64,000 nucleotides of DNA from Zeugodacus cucurbitae. Its lineage: Eukaryota > Arthropoda > Insecta > Diptera > Tephritidae. The DNA lies in the NCBI RefSeq assembly GCF_028554725.1, contig NC_071667.1:83428001-83492000 (forward strand). Reading direction: 5' to 3'. Numbering within the stretch: position 1 is the stretch's first letter; each line of letters opens with the position of its first letter. Below the pieces are notes generated by a model. That model made no database searches, was not told the DNA's origin, and saw only the letters and a list, made by a program, of their open reading frames with translations. Positions 1 through 12,400 of this stretch are shown here, piece after piece. The position numbers and the translations under genes were made by a program.

Positions 1-3000
1 TACACAATGGTTTGCCAACCCCATCAAAATGCTACAATTTATTTTTGTTCAACACGAGAGCATAGAAAGTGCCCTCCTTTCTAAATAAATTTGATGAAAT
101 TGAAAGCAACATCAAATGTGCGACCGCGACGATTGCGAACGGCGTTGGCATAAAAAGGGGAATGTGTTTGAACATGAAAAGAAAGCAATGAAAGTAACTA
201 CACTACACAACACTAGAAGTGTAGCACGCTTATTGCCACTTAAAGTGCACGCAAATTATTACAGCTCCACCCACCAATTCTCAGCAATTTACCAAACTCA
301 ACTCTCGCACAGAGCACTGAACACCAAGAACATGACTAACCGACAGCGCAAAGTGTTCACATGAAGGACGTTTTAGGAATCTATTATTTGGCGTCACTTA
401 TAGCTTGGCTGGCAGACACTGTAGGAAAGTTGAGGCTTAAGACTTGTAATATTCTTTATGCAGAGAGACTTGAACGATTTCAAAAGATTTTTCATATTAC
501 TGAGTTGGCCATTAATTAGAGTCTGGAAGGAGGTTCACTAAATAACTTATATAAGGTATTAAACGCTATATATGATCTCTCATTGGATCTTCTCATAAAT
601 TGTGTGGAAATTTTCCAACTCAATCATTTCTTAAATTTTTCACGAGTAAATTTTTCTAAAACTCCTTCTGAGCATATAAACTGTTCGAGCCTTTAAGATT
701 TCCCGTGGGTCTTTTCAAAGTACTGTGTGTGTGAGAGTGTGCATGTAAAGTTATTTGAGCACGTCATGGTCATGATTCTATTCATTCAAAACGCAAGCTC
801 TCTCTCTTTGTGTGTATTTGTGTGTTCGTAAACACGTATTCCAGTTGCGTGGACACAACGCTGAAGTTGTTTTGAAGTCGAAGGTTGAGCTATGTCGTAG
901 TCGTAAATGCGAGTCAGGGGTCAAGGCGTCGAGCGTGCCAGCACTGCCGTCGATTCCCTAGGCGAGCACGCGAAACTCATGTTTGCCACACTTTGTGGCA
1001 ACGCGGGTCAGAGGTCAAAGTGATATTCAATTTAATGCGTTTGCATGCTGGCATTTCCGCTGTGTCATACATTTTTCACTTTAAATGGAAATTATTTGTA
1101 CGCTGGCGTCGTATAGTGTGGGTGTGGGAGGGTATTGCTGGAGCAAAGCATACTTTTGCAGGCAAACACACGCCGAAACCGGGTACTCGAAAATTTGTTG
1201 CGTGGAATGGCGGCAGATGGACAACTCGATTTCGATTCGCGCGGCCTTTGTCGGCGTACGCCAGACACCTTCAGGGCAATTAATTTGCAATTACTTGCAT
1301 ACTTGAAGGCGAACGCGCGCACACCGGTGTAATGTTGCGAGCATTACTCACCCAAAAACAAACAGCCGCAATCGGCCGGCCATTCGGTTGCCGTCAATCG
1401 GACGCAACGCAAGGAGTTGAGTCATCGATATGCCGGAGAGTGAAGAGACGCAACGAGACGCGGTGGACGCTTAATGGCGTTGGGCGTGCGGCGTAAAATT
1501 AAACTGTAATTTAGTGCAATTAAATAACAGTTTAATGCTGTACGAATGACCAGAACGACTGGCAGGGAGTAGGGAGCAGCAGCCGGAAAACAGAAAACAG
1601 CTAACCAGACAACAATCGGACAAATCGAACCCAAAATAAAATTAAAAATACCGTAAAATAAAAGTAGTGGCACTGGCATGGCAAGCGGTCTCTCTTTTTG
1701 AGTCCTATTTATACGCTTTACTTGACGCTTTCAAACATTTTTGTTTTTGTTTTTGTTGCTGTTTACTTCTTCTTTTGCAGCTGCCATCGATCTATTTGAT
1801 TGCTGTTTATTTGTTTCCTTGCCTTCTTTTGCTTTCGTTGGGCGGCGGAGGCGTATTTACATTTATTGCTGGCACTGTTACTGGTTACAGTCTTCTCCTT
1901 TTATTTTTGTTTACAACGCCGCTGTGTTGTTATTGTTGCAATATCTTTTTGCAAATTAAATTTGTCCTTAGGCCGTGCGGCGCGCAATTCAAGCAAATAT
2001 TGAAACGTTCTAATGGTTTTTTGCTACTGCCTGCCACATTATGGATCAAAGCGCAGCCAACCCTAAAAGTAGGCAGCAAAGAAGACTAAACAAAAACACA
2101 CAAACACACATTTTAAATGAACGTTTGGGGAAAAATTGGAAATTGGAAAGCTTCCGTTTGCATTGACTTCGAATTTATAAACGAGCAAATAAGTTGAAAG
2201 GCCGGCAGGCGCAGTGGTACTAAAAGTGTGTCCGTCAGTAAATGTAATACAGCTTGTGCGTATTTCTGTCCTAATTTATACTGTCACTCCCTTTCTGGTT
2301 TATTATTTGCTTTCGATTTGTCTCAAGGTATGCCGGGTGCGTCTTTGACACAACTGATATTTCAAAAATATCACCCACTCGACGCACTTTATGCCCTAAG
2401 CTATTGCCTACCTTGAGGCGCTGTTGCAACCCAGCGGCTCAGTTAGCAAGTTGTGGCACGGAATGTCATACAAATTACTGTGTATACACCATAGATGGAC
2501 AGATATCTGCACACATTTCGAGAATGTTGTCTCTATTATTTCGTACTCATTATACAAAAATACTTTTCGCAATGATTTTGTTGTAATTCCTTTTCACACA
2601 ATTCGGATTGGACTGCTACAGATCACTACCGTTTTGTATAACAAATTAAATTTAAAATTGTCATTGACATAACCTACAACTTGTGCAACAATGCATTGCC
2701 CGACATATCGATTGACATGCTTTATATATATATACTATATATATACATATATTTGTTCATGCTATGGCAAGTATTGATAAACTGCAAGACACTTTAATGC
2801 TTCTGCAAACAATTTGTTTAATTAAATACGCAAATTGCATATGAAAAGCTTACATGAGCTGAACAAATTGAAATGAAATTTGCTATTGTACGGGTAACGA
2901 GTAACGAGAAATGAGTAAATTTTGATTTGGAAAATTGCTTTGTGTAATACATTTGGCATTTGGTTAATTGCATTCAGCTCTCTTAAGTCAAGCACAAAGG

Positions 3001-3642
3001 TGCTTTTTGGGAGAGTAAAGGCATGCATTTCTAAATGTGCGATATTGTTGTTTTCCTTTTTAATTCGAATTTTAGTTGGAAATGTGAACAAATGCTTATT
3101 GTACGATTTGACAAATATACGATACAGAATAGTACAATTTGGATAATAAGTAATCACATTTAGAAATTAATTTAATTTTAATTTTTCGAGTAAATAAATT
3201 GATAAAGGCTTTGCAGTGATCTAACTGATATCCTTTTGCACGCTTCCATACTTCATTTCTTTCTTTTGGAGCGTCTCTGATTCAAAATTGTCTGATGTAT
3301 ACTTCTGCAGAAAAAGAAATTAGTTCAACAAAATCTGAAGGCCTGATTCATCTCTTTTTGATATCAAACCTGCCAGTACTTGAATTCCAGGGTGACACCA
3401 TGCGACATCTTGTTGAAAGCCAATACTTTTCAACATCTGAAACGGGATTAGAAAGAGTACATGTTTGGCTCTGGTATGGACTAGCATTATTAATTTCGCA
3501 CAAAAATTGGACCTTGGAACATTTTTTTTGAAAATCACCTTTTTTTCAGCCACAAATCAAGTTGAAAAGCAAAGAAGATCTTCACCGATTTGATTTATTC
3601 TAGTTCATACCATAGCTATATATGTATTGAATAACGAAGCTA

Positions 3643-4110
3643 ATATACCCTTCACAGGTGCATTTCTTTTAGTAACTATGTGTTTAAGCAAATCTAAAAA
3701 CGTAAGAAAAAGTAAATAAAAAAAAGAAAACATTTTACTAACCGATCTAAACAATTTTTTCGGAGATTAAATTATTTCTATGAACAATAACTCACACCAA
3801 ATTTCGTGAAGATCTGTAGTAAAATGCTGAAGTTTTCCATACAAGCCCTTGATTCCGATCGTTTGTATGGCAGCTATATGATATAGTGGTCCGATATCGA
3901 CAGTTCCGACAAATGAGCAGCTTCTTGAAGAGAAAATAACATCTGAAAAATTTCAAAACGATATCTTAAAAACTGAAGGACTAGTTCGTTCGGCTAACTC
4001 GACTCAGTTCAACATACTGATCATTTATATATATACTTTATAGGTCCCCCGCGCTTCCTTCTGGGTGTTACAAACTTCGTGACAAACTTAATACCCTGTT
4101 CAGGGTATAA
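3643..4110. mobile_element. Dispersed repeat with TATACCC ends, one-unit copy
   Basis: It starts TATACCCTTCACAGGTGC and ends ACCCTGTTCAGGGTATA, so the tips are imperfect inverted repeats. It contains one copy of a ~150-bp unit (ACCGATCTAAACAATTTTTT through TGTATGGCAGCTATATGATA). It has no coding frame. From memory the family is widespread in flies, class not settled. Confidence 0.65.
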
Positions 4111-4139
4111 TAACCGATTTTTTGAAATTTTTTGAGAAT

Positions 4140-4340
4140 GGGTCATCTTAAAAGAGCTTATACTCAATTTGTTTTACAATTTCATAATGAACAGACTAAC
4201 TCCTGAACAATGTTTGTTGCTAACATACGGTCTCAATTGTTGGAAAAATTGGTTGAATATTGGACCTCTCGGCAGGAATTTATTGGAACAAGTCCGCTGC
4301 TCGGTTATTATGGAATCATCTATCGTTGGATCGCATCTGA
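4140..4340 (+). mobile_element. Internally deleted mariner-like element, copy 1
   Basis: MNRLTPEQ (start codon 4187-4189) resembles the N-terminus of a mariner-like transposase. Within about 30 bases, in another frame, RSQLLEKLVEYWTSRQEFI resembles its C-terminus. The middle of the transposase and its DDD/DDE residues are absent. The leader TATACTCAATTTG and TTACAATTTCATAATGAACAGACT recur in copies 2 and 3. Ends are not resolved. Confidence 0.6.
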
Positions 4341-6903
4341 GCGCTATACGATATTCGCTACGAACACTGAAATTTTACATCCCAAATTGCTTCGTGGTTC
4401 AGGTTACACGGTCGATTCCTTTTGTGTTCGTTAACCCGATTGTCAACTCAATGAAAATTTTGTACATTTATTATTTTATTATTAAAAGGTCTGTCCCCTG
4501 TTATCGGGTAGTACGATTGGCAAAATTGTCTATTATTTGTCATGTGAAAATCTTTAATTCTCCAAGGGATGCATTCCCAAATAGACTAGTAGCAATGCCC
4601 AAATCCGAAAGCTTTTTTCTTTTGTTTCTTTTGTTTCTTTGAACTAAAAATATTAAAATTAAATAGAAGCTCACAAAAAATGCAAAGTGCTTATGCGCAA
4701 GTAATTATAGAACATACATATTTATGTAAATTTTATTAAAAAAACAGAAAAATTAGAGAGAAATGCATAAAAGTTGTGCTAATTTTTTTTACACATCTTT
4801 TGCGAGCGTTCATTTGTGAGCCGCCATTGTTCGGTAGTCACACGTGCGTTGGTTATGGGTACCCGGAAATAAGCACTTTACACAGCCACACGCACAGACG
4901 AACATACACAAAGAGAGGTACAGGCTCCAAAATACAAAGTATGCATTGCAGTTGGAGCAAAAACGGAGCGTTCGCCTGTTTTTATATTATTTCCCTGTTT
5001 ATTTTTATATTTTGTTGTATTGTATTTGTTGTTGCTGCCCATTGTGAAACGAAACAAAACACGTAATTTCATTGTTGCTGCAAAATTCAACACAAATTGT
5101 TACTAATTTCAGCAAACAAATAGAAAACTTTGTAGCTTTGCTGCAGCAGTAGAACAAATGCTAATGGTAATATAAATAATAAGTATGTGTGTGTGTGCGT
5201 GTATGAGGCACAAGGCAGGATACGGAAGTGCGAAAAAGCTGCTTTCGAAAAAGAGAGGAACATGAAAGGAGAATGAAAATGAAAAGATTAAACACAGAAT
5301 ACCGCAAAACGTTGCCGCATTAGCAACAATTCACTGTAAACCGAAACAGTGGCAACAACAACAACGGCCACATTAAATGGAGTACACAGCAATGGCAGCA
5401 ACAAAACAATGCCAATGCGACAGCATCAGCATCAGACAAAGAAACAAGAAACCGCACAACAACAACAACAACAACAACAAGTCGTTGCAAATAATGAAAA
5501 TATGTATTTATTTTTATATGTGGCAACATATGAGTGTTGCCGCTTGTGTTGCTGGTAATGTTCTCGCACACATTCCTATATACATACAAGTGTATGTGTG
5601 TGTGTTTGCTTGTCAATTTGCAGCGTTTTCTTGTGGCGCGCATGTATGCTGCTTGTGTTTGGCATGCAACGCATCGCCGCAGAATGTTGTGGCACGCGCT
5701 TGGAGTGCGCCGGGCGTTGCAGAGTGGAGTGCAGTAAATTACTGTCGCAGCCGCAACCACAAGCCAAAGTACCAGCAACAACAACAAATACAACACCCCA
5801 CACACAATGCACACAGCCACGCCCACACACTTCGCAATTCCCCAGCGCCAACATGTTGTGGCAAATGCGTTAGCCGCCACACATTCCTCCACACACGATC
5901 AGCATGCTTCTTTATGTGAGTGTGTTTTGTATGCGTGTGCTGGTGACCGCCAAAGTATGCTTTTGCGTGTGGCATGTTGACTACCTATTAGATTCTCGGC
6001 TGATTCCAGTTTTAAAAATAAAATATTTAAAGTACAGTTTTTAACTTGATCAGTGAAAGTCCTTTGGCAGCAATCTTCATTGCTCCACTTGCATGTGAAA
6101 ATGGTGATCAAGAGTTGTTGAAAATCACCAATACGACCCTTAGCTTTTAGCTTGAAAGGAACCACAATATTTTGTGATTTAGACGATAAATAGCATTTTT
6201 GATCACAAATGACCTCCTCATACTCTCAACTTTGAAATCAATCAAAGAAGCATATCGCGAATCAGAGCTTAATCTATCCATTATATTCCTTTTTTACAAA
6301 AAAAAAAAAGAATTTCGAAAAATTATTTTCAATTTATTAAACAATATTTTTATTAAATTTCACTTTTACTCCCCAACAATTTCGCCTTCGACACCTCATT
6401 CTGCCAATACAGTCCGCCGCATTAATGCATTAGCTGCCGTTTACGACTTGCCACATGCCACATACCACTTGCCACCATCCAGTCATCTACGCATAAACAG
6501 CTATGTTGAAAGCATCACGCTGCATACTCTGGTGTGTCGTGTGTGGCACTCGCGTTCCATCACAACATGCAACATCTAAGAATGCAACTTAACGTATTTG
6601 CGTGGAAATTGCTTTTGCCCTTGCGGTTTCCGTTTCACTCCACGGAGCAATTCAGAGCGAGTTTGTTGTTTCCATCCGACAATTGCGAAATTATTTTAGT
6701 CAGCGGGTACATGGCATATACATATGAGTTTATATATATTCCATACATAACTAAGGATAAATGGTTATGCGCGCTTTATGCTTTTGTGTGGATAACCAGT
6801 AGGAAATTGATAGGTATAAAATAGATCTGGTCTACGAATTTTTGTTGAAGAAAATGTATTCGAACCTTACACAAGTGTATATATCAACTTGATTTGAAAT
6901 TTA

Positions 6904-7083
6904 TGGTGCGTTCAAAAAATAACGGGAATTTTTAGTTTTTTTATATTTTTTTTAATTTTTATTATGTTGATATAGATGATGAAGAAACATACAATTATAT
7001 ATAATATATAACGATAATATCGAAAGAATAATTTAATTTTTTTTTCAAAAACGAAAACTTCCGTTATTTTTTGAACACACCTC
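6904..7083. mobile_element. Short inverted-repeat element (MITE) with mariner-type ends
   Basis: The left end GGTGCGTTCAAAAAATAACG and the right end, the reverse complement of GGTGTGTTCAAAAAATAACG, differ by one base over 20. The 180-bp element has no coding capacity and is flanked by TA on both sides (6902-6903 and 7084-7085), as expected of Tc1/mariner-type insertion. Confidence 0.75.
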
Positions 7084-9068
7084 TAATATTTAAAAAAAGG
7101 CGATACATTGATCAGTTTGATTTATGAGGCCAAATTTAGAATAAATTTCTAGTAAAAAGACTTGCCACCTTTTACTTCTTCACTTATTTACATTTATGAA
7201 ATTCATTTTCCCATTACAACAATAACTGTGAGCAGGTTTTATTACTCTTTATTTTAGCTATTTTTTACTATTGGCTAAATGCTCTGCTCTCTATGTTCGA
7301 ATAACTATAAGTGTATGTATGTGTGTATGTCCAAGTGTTTTTTGTATGAGAATCCACGTGGATGAATATACTTATGTATGTGTGAGTGATGGTATTACAG
7401 ATAACGTTATGTGGTTTTATGTTAAAAGCTTCACATTTTCTTCTTATTTGGTGTTGGTAACTTGTAATTTAGCTGATGCGTATGTATGTATGTGTGGCAG
7501 GATTTTCTTATTCAAGCGTTAAATTTTCTGTTTTTGCGGCTATGCTCGCAATACAACAATATATGTATGTATTTATATTTGAAAGTAGCTGTATATTGTA
7601 TTTATATTTCCGCCTTAAATTGCAACGAAGCAATTTCACAAGTAACGCTGCCACAAGTTGACACAAAAAGGCAAGCAAGCACAACGGCGCTGTGCACTTA
7701 CAAGCAGACACTTACATACAAATACATATGAATGCTGCTTATATGCTTTGAATAACAGTTTTTTTTGCACTTGCAACCTCAACAAAGTCACACACTGTTG
7801 TGCTGTCCCTGCCACATCAGTTGCTGATGGCTCGTATGCGCTCTTGGGCGGCAACAAGGCAACAAAGTAACAGTAAGTGCAACTAATTTGCCACTACGCG
7901 CATACATACAGACATATATGTATGTGTATATGTTGGTTTATGCATTTCATGGCTGTAATGCTGTCGCTTTAAAAAACCAAATTTATTTCGTGTCACGTGC
8001 GGTTGTCTGCCCCAAAAAGTGTGAAGTTATCTTATGAATAAATGTGTTGCACACACATATCTAAGCTTTTTACACACAACTATGTATGTGTAAGTATGCA
8101 AGTGTGTTTACATAAAGGTAGAAGGGTTACATTTTAATAACTTAAAATCCATTGCAACGCCATTTTCCAACGATTGTGCAACAGCGTGTGGCAGTTGAAG
8201 AAAGAAATTGCAATTAAAATAAGGGAAATGGTATGACATGGCGTATACGTTATGTAATCTAAAATAATACAATACAGGGTGTCAAGGATATTTTGAAGGC
8301 TTCATGCACCCTCTTCAACAGTTGCTTTAGAGCTCCCAGGTTGCACATTTTTTATTCCTTCATTTTTATGTGGTTGCCACATATTAAGAAATATGCTTCC
8401 AAGAAAACGAAAATTAAACCGAAAAGTCATTAGAATAAAACACGGCAAAAAGTTAGGGACAAAACCCAAGTGTACTTGAACATAACCTCGCACAAATTGC
8501 GGTGTTCACCCACACATACATACATACACACATCAGGAGCTTAAATGCTTACAGCAATAGTGTCTGTGCGCACTTTAAGCTTTTACTTATTTTAATATCT
8601 TATATTTTTGTATTTTGTTGTTTTAGTGTTATTTGTAGTATGTTGTTGTTTAGTGTTAATTGTAGTGTAGTGTTAATATGCGCTTTGTGCGAAATTGAAA
8701 CAAGGAAAAGTTATTAAAACAAAAATCACAAATAACAGTAAATAAAATGGAAAGTAGACACATACATATAATAGTAAAAGCGCACTAAGCACCAACGGCT
8801 AACCACAGTCGAATATAAGCACACTACTACACACACACGTACTTACCTACTACCTACTAAGGTGCACATGAACGCGCACGCGCGCTTACGCTGCACTTTA
8901 ACACGCTTAACTGTGCTTTCAAAAGCCAACCAACTGAGTTGCCACTTCACAAAATTATTATTTTTACTCTCCCCTGCTGCTGCTGCACCTCTACTCGTTG
9001 CAAATCGGAATGGAAATATACATTAACATCAACCAACAACAACAATCGAATGCCACGTTCAACAATAG

Positions 9069-9428
9069 ATTTTCGGACCCGGCGGCGCTAAAGATGAGGA
9101 CTATGACGATCCACCGGTGCAACTATTGCGCGGCCCACCCGGTCCGCCGGGCATGCCTGGCAAAGACGGACGCGATGGCCGTGACGGTAACAAGGGTGAT
9201 GCGGGCGAACCCGGTGAGCCTGGCTCGCTGGGCCCACGTGGTCTGGATGGGCTACCTGGTGAGCCAGGTATTGAGGGTCCACCTGGCCTGCCCGGCTATC
9301 AAGGTCCACCCGGTGAGAAGGGTGATCGTGGCGATATTGGACCGCCCGGTCTGATGGGTCCTCCTGGACTGCCTGGTCCACCCGGTTATCCGGGCGTGAA
9401 AGGCGACAAGGGTGATCGCGGCGATTCA
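9069..9428 (+). CDS. Collagen exon: acidic linker plus first visible Gly-X-Y domain
   Basis: This exon has 120 codons, exactly a multiple of three. The in-frame codon just before it is TAG, so the exon must begin at or after 9069. The TAG that ends at 9068 serves as acceptor. It is the first AG after an AG-free run that starts at 8939. The exon starts IFGPGGAKDEDYDDPPV and then has uninterrupted Gly-X-Y triplets rich in GPPG and GDKGDRGD until a GTGAGT donor at 9429. GC content is far above the surrounding DNA. The antisense open frame at 9088-9549 is a shadow of the repetitive Gly-Pro codons. Confidence 0.88.
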
Positions 9429-12400
9429 GTGAGTATACTATAAAGCTACTTTTTAATTGCTTCACAATTCCATACTGATCACACATTTCAACTAGAAGTA
9501 TAGAAAAATGCGCCGGCGACAAGATGAGGGAATGTCGGATCAGCCACATATGCCAACCATTGAATATGTAAGTACTTGATTTTGATGTTATTACTAATAA
9601 AGAGGACTAATTTGTGAATATTTGTTTTAATATTTTTTTGAAATTAGCTTTATGGTCCACCTGGTCCCCCCGGTCCTATGGGTCCGCCCGGTCAGCCGGG
9701 TAAACATGGAGAACGTGGTTTGGACGGACGCAAGGGTGATTCGGTGAGTTGAACAAGCTTTTGTGTAAATGTTTAAACTGAATTTATAATAATTTTATTT
9801 GATGCGGAATTTTCAGGGTGAGAAAGGACAAAAGGGCGACCAAGGACCAATGGGTTTACCGGTAAGTAAAAATATTGAATAATATAATAAAATGAGTTAT
9901 TTAAAGCATTTCGCTTTTATAAAAGCTAGGTTAATTAAAATTCAGAAAAATGAGGATGCAGGACTTAAACCCACTAAGTCCACCTTATATATGAATTTAT
10001 CTCGAAATAATATTTATTGGAAAATACTGCCAAGAACTTCTAACTAAACCACTCTAGCATTATGTATATAAACAATCATTTGATATTTCCAACAGGGTCC
10101 TATGGGTATGCGTGGTGATTCCGGTCCAATGGGTCCCTCTGGCAAAGCTGGCTTACCGGTAAGTGATTTCAGCTTTTGTTTTACTTACATTATATTTATT
10201 TTCGGCAAAAAAATAACAAAACTATAGAATTTCATTTATTTACAACAACAAAAACATTTGTGTTTTCCAACTAAATCGGCTTTAATGAATACTAAACTTG
10301 TTGTTTTTCCAAATTTATGATTATATGTTACTAGTTTGCTAATTGCTAATTATTAATTTCACTAATGTTCGAACGCAACAACAAATTTGAATTGTGTCTA
10401 ACAAAATGGTAAAACATAATTTGTGTGCTTCTTCTTTTCTCTTTTTACTTCTAACAGGTGTGGGGCTACTAATTCTAAACAGGCAAACACACACATAAAT
10501 TTAACTAAAAATGTTTACTAAAAGCAGAAAAAAATAACAAAAAATAACAACAAAAAATGCAAACTGAAACGAAGTTCATGAAACGCCAAAAATAGCATAG
10601 AAAATTGAAAGCAATGCAATACACAGACAAACACAACTACAGACACAAATGAATAACACAAACGCGCACACAGAAAATGCAATAACAAAAACACAACGCA
10701 CAAAACAAAATATATTTACACTAAAACATACAAACACATATACACATAAACAATTTAGAAAACACACACAAACGCAAGACCTTAAGTACTTCGTGAACCA
10801 AAGCTCCGGAAATGCAAATATAATTTGTGTGACCCACACGCAGCACAGAATCAAAAATACAAGCAAAATCATCAAATTTCAGCAAACAAATTACAAATGA
10901 CAATTTCGAAAAATTTCGAGAAATTTGAAAATAATAACACAAGATATATTCTTCCTTTGCTACGTATGTACATATTTACACTCCGAAATCAAAAGTCAGG
11001 CTTGTGCACACTGCTATTTGACCTTAGAAATTCATAGAAAAATACTCAGAGCAAAACAATTGTTAATAACAACACAGTTGAACTCGCTGAACTCCAACTC
11101 GACAAGCGGCAAGCATTTAACTTGCAAATAGATACGCACACACATACACATATGTAGGTGTATTTGTATACAAATGCAATGCAAGCTTAAGTACTTAAGT
11201 CTAAGCTTATAAATATTATGGTAAGAGCATTTCTGAAAAGTGTAAATATGCCCAAATAAATAGCAGCAACAGGCAGCATGCTTGTGGAATTTCATTTCAT
11301 ATTTTACTGCAACCAAATTTTCAATTTTGTTAATTTTTCTTTATGTTCTGCTGTTCATGGTTAAATGATTTGCCAGAAATAGATTTGTCAGATAGTAAAA
11401 ATTTATCGAGCAAATTCTAGTTTTTTTTCATCTTCTTCATGTCTCTAATTAACGGTATTTCCATGTCTATGCTAATAATTCTCGCTTTCTTAGAAATTTT
11501 TTATGTGACCTATTGTAAGTTGTCTAAATTTTCAGGCTTCATTCCATTCAGTTTTATTCAAAAAAGAATAGTTCGTTATACTTTCTCAACTTTTGGAGAG
11601 TGACGAATCGAACCAACAACTAGTATAAACAAGATGCAGACAGAATAAAGAGGTATTTCAGCGTGAAAAGTTAATACAAGTTTACATTAATATTCCCAGA
11701 GAAAATTATAGAAATTATAATACAATTCAAGAAATCAGCCAACAAATTTGAATCGCTAAAAATCGCTATAAAGTTTGAAGAATATATAGCAGTTATTTGC
11801 AGCAATTCGTTTCGATCAAATTTTTGCAATGGGTATTAATTGATTTCATTTTATGTGCTATATACTGTATTATACATCGATCCGAAAAACACAAAAAGCT
11901 TGAATCCAAGTGCTTGAAAAATCAAAATTATAGCTTTCGGTATCGTGGATCGGATTATGGTCTTCCTGTGGATCAAAATAATAGTTTTAGGTCCCCTTAA
12001 AAAGTATTACGATATCAAATTCATAATATCAGAATGTCTTTTGAGTTACATTCAAAAGGATCATGGTCCTCCTCTGGATCATGATCGTAGACGACTTTCT
12101 GTTCTTTGGTATTCAAAAAAAATTAATTGACGCTAGCTGCAGAAGCTGCTTGGAATAGGATGAGGTAGAATCTTCACAACATTTCTTTAGAATGCCCTGC
12201 CTTTTGTGAGATCTAGGCAAAATTTCTTGTATCGCACTTTTTTGGGCATCTTCCAGAATTAGCGGATATATGTAGAAGTAAAAAACCTTCGTAGATTTGT
12301 GGTAGGTTCCAGGCGAATTCTCGATTTTTAAATTTAAGTGATAATTTTTTGGGCGTCACAGAGAACTGTCCTTAATAGTCTAATTGTGTTTCCTTTAGGA

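Larger units (their letters stand above)
1..9068. other. Noncoding stretch, probably intron upstream of the visible collagen exons
   Basis: No convincing coding exon is visible on either strand. It contains the TATACCC-ended repeat, mariner-like copy 1 and the 180-bp MITE, together with CA/TG runs and a CAA-rich block at about 5440-5480. A slightly GC-richer block at 885-1330 has open frames but no recognisable protein. The collagen transmembrane exon was looked for and not found. Confidence 0.6.

Noticed and set aside
1667..2089. Frame of 140 residues with hydrophobic runs resembling membrane segments
   Set aside because: T-rich DNA yields Phe/Leu/Cys runs; no family features.
5320..5919. 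Open frames of 180-190 residues on both strands
   Set aside because: Low-complexity V/L/C or CAA-derived composition, open in several phases; no homology recognised.
9088..9549. Antisense frame of 153 residues over the collagen exon
   Set aside because: Shadow of Gly-Pro codon repetition; it crosses a splice junction.
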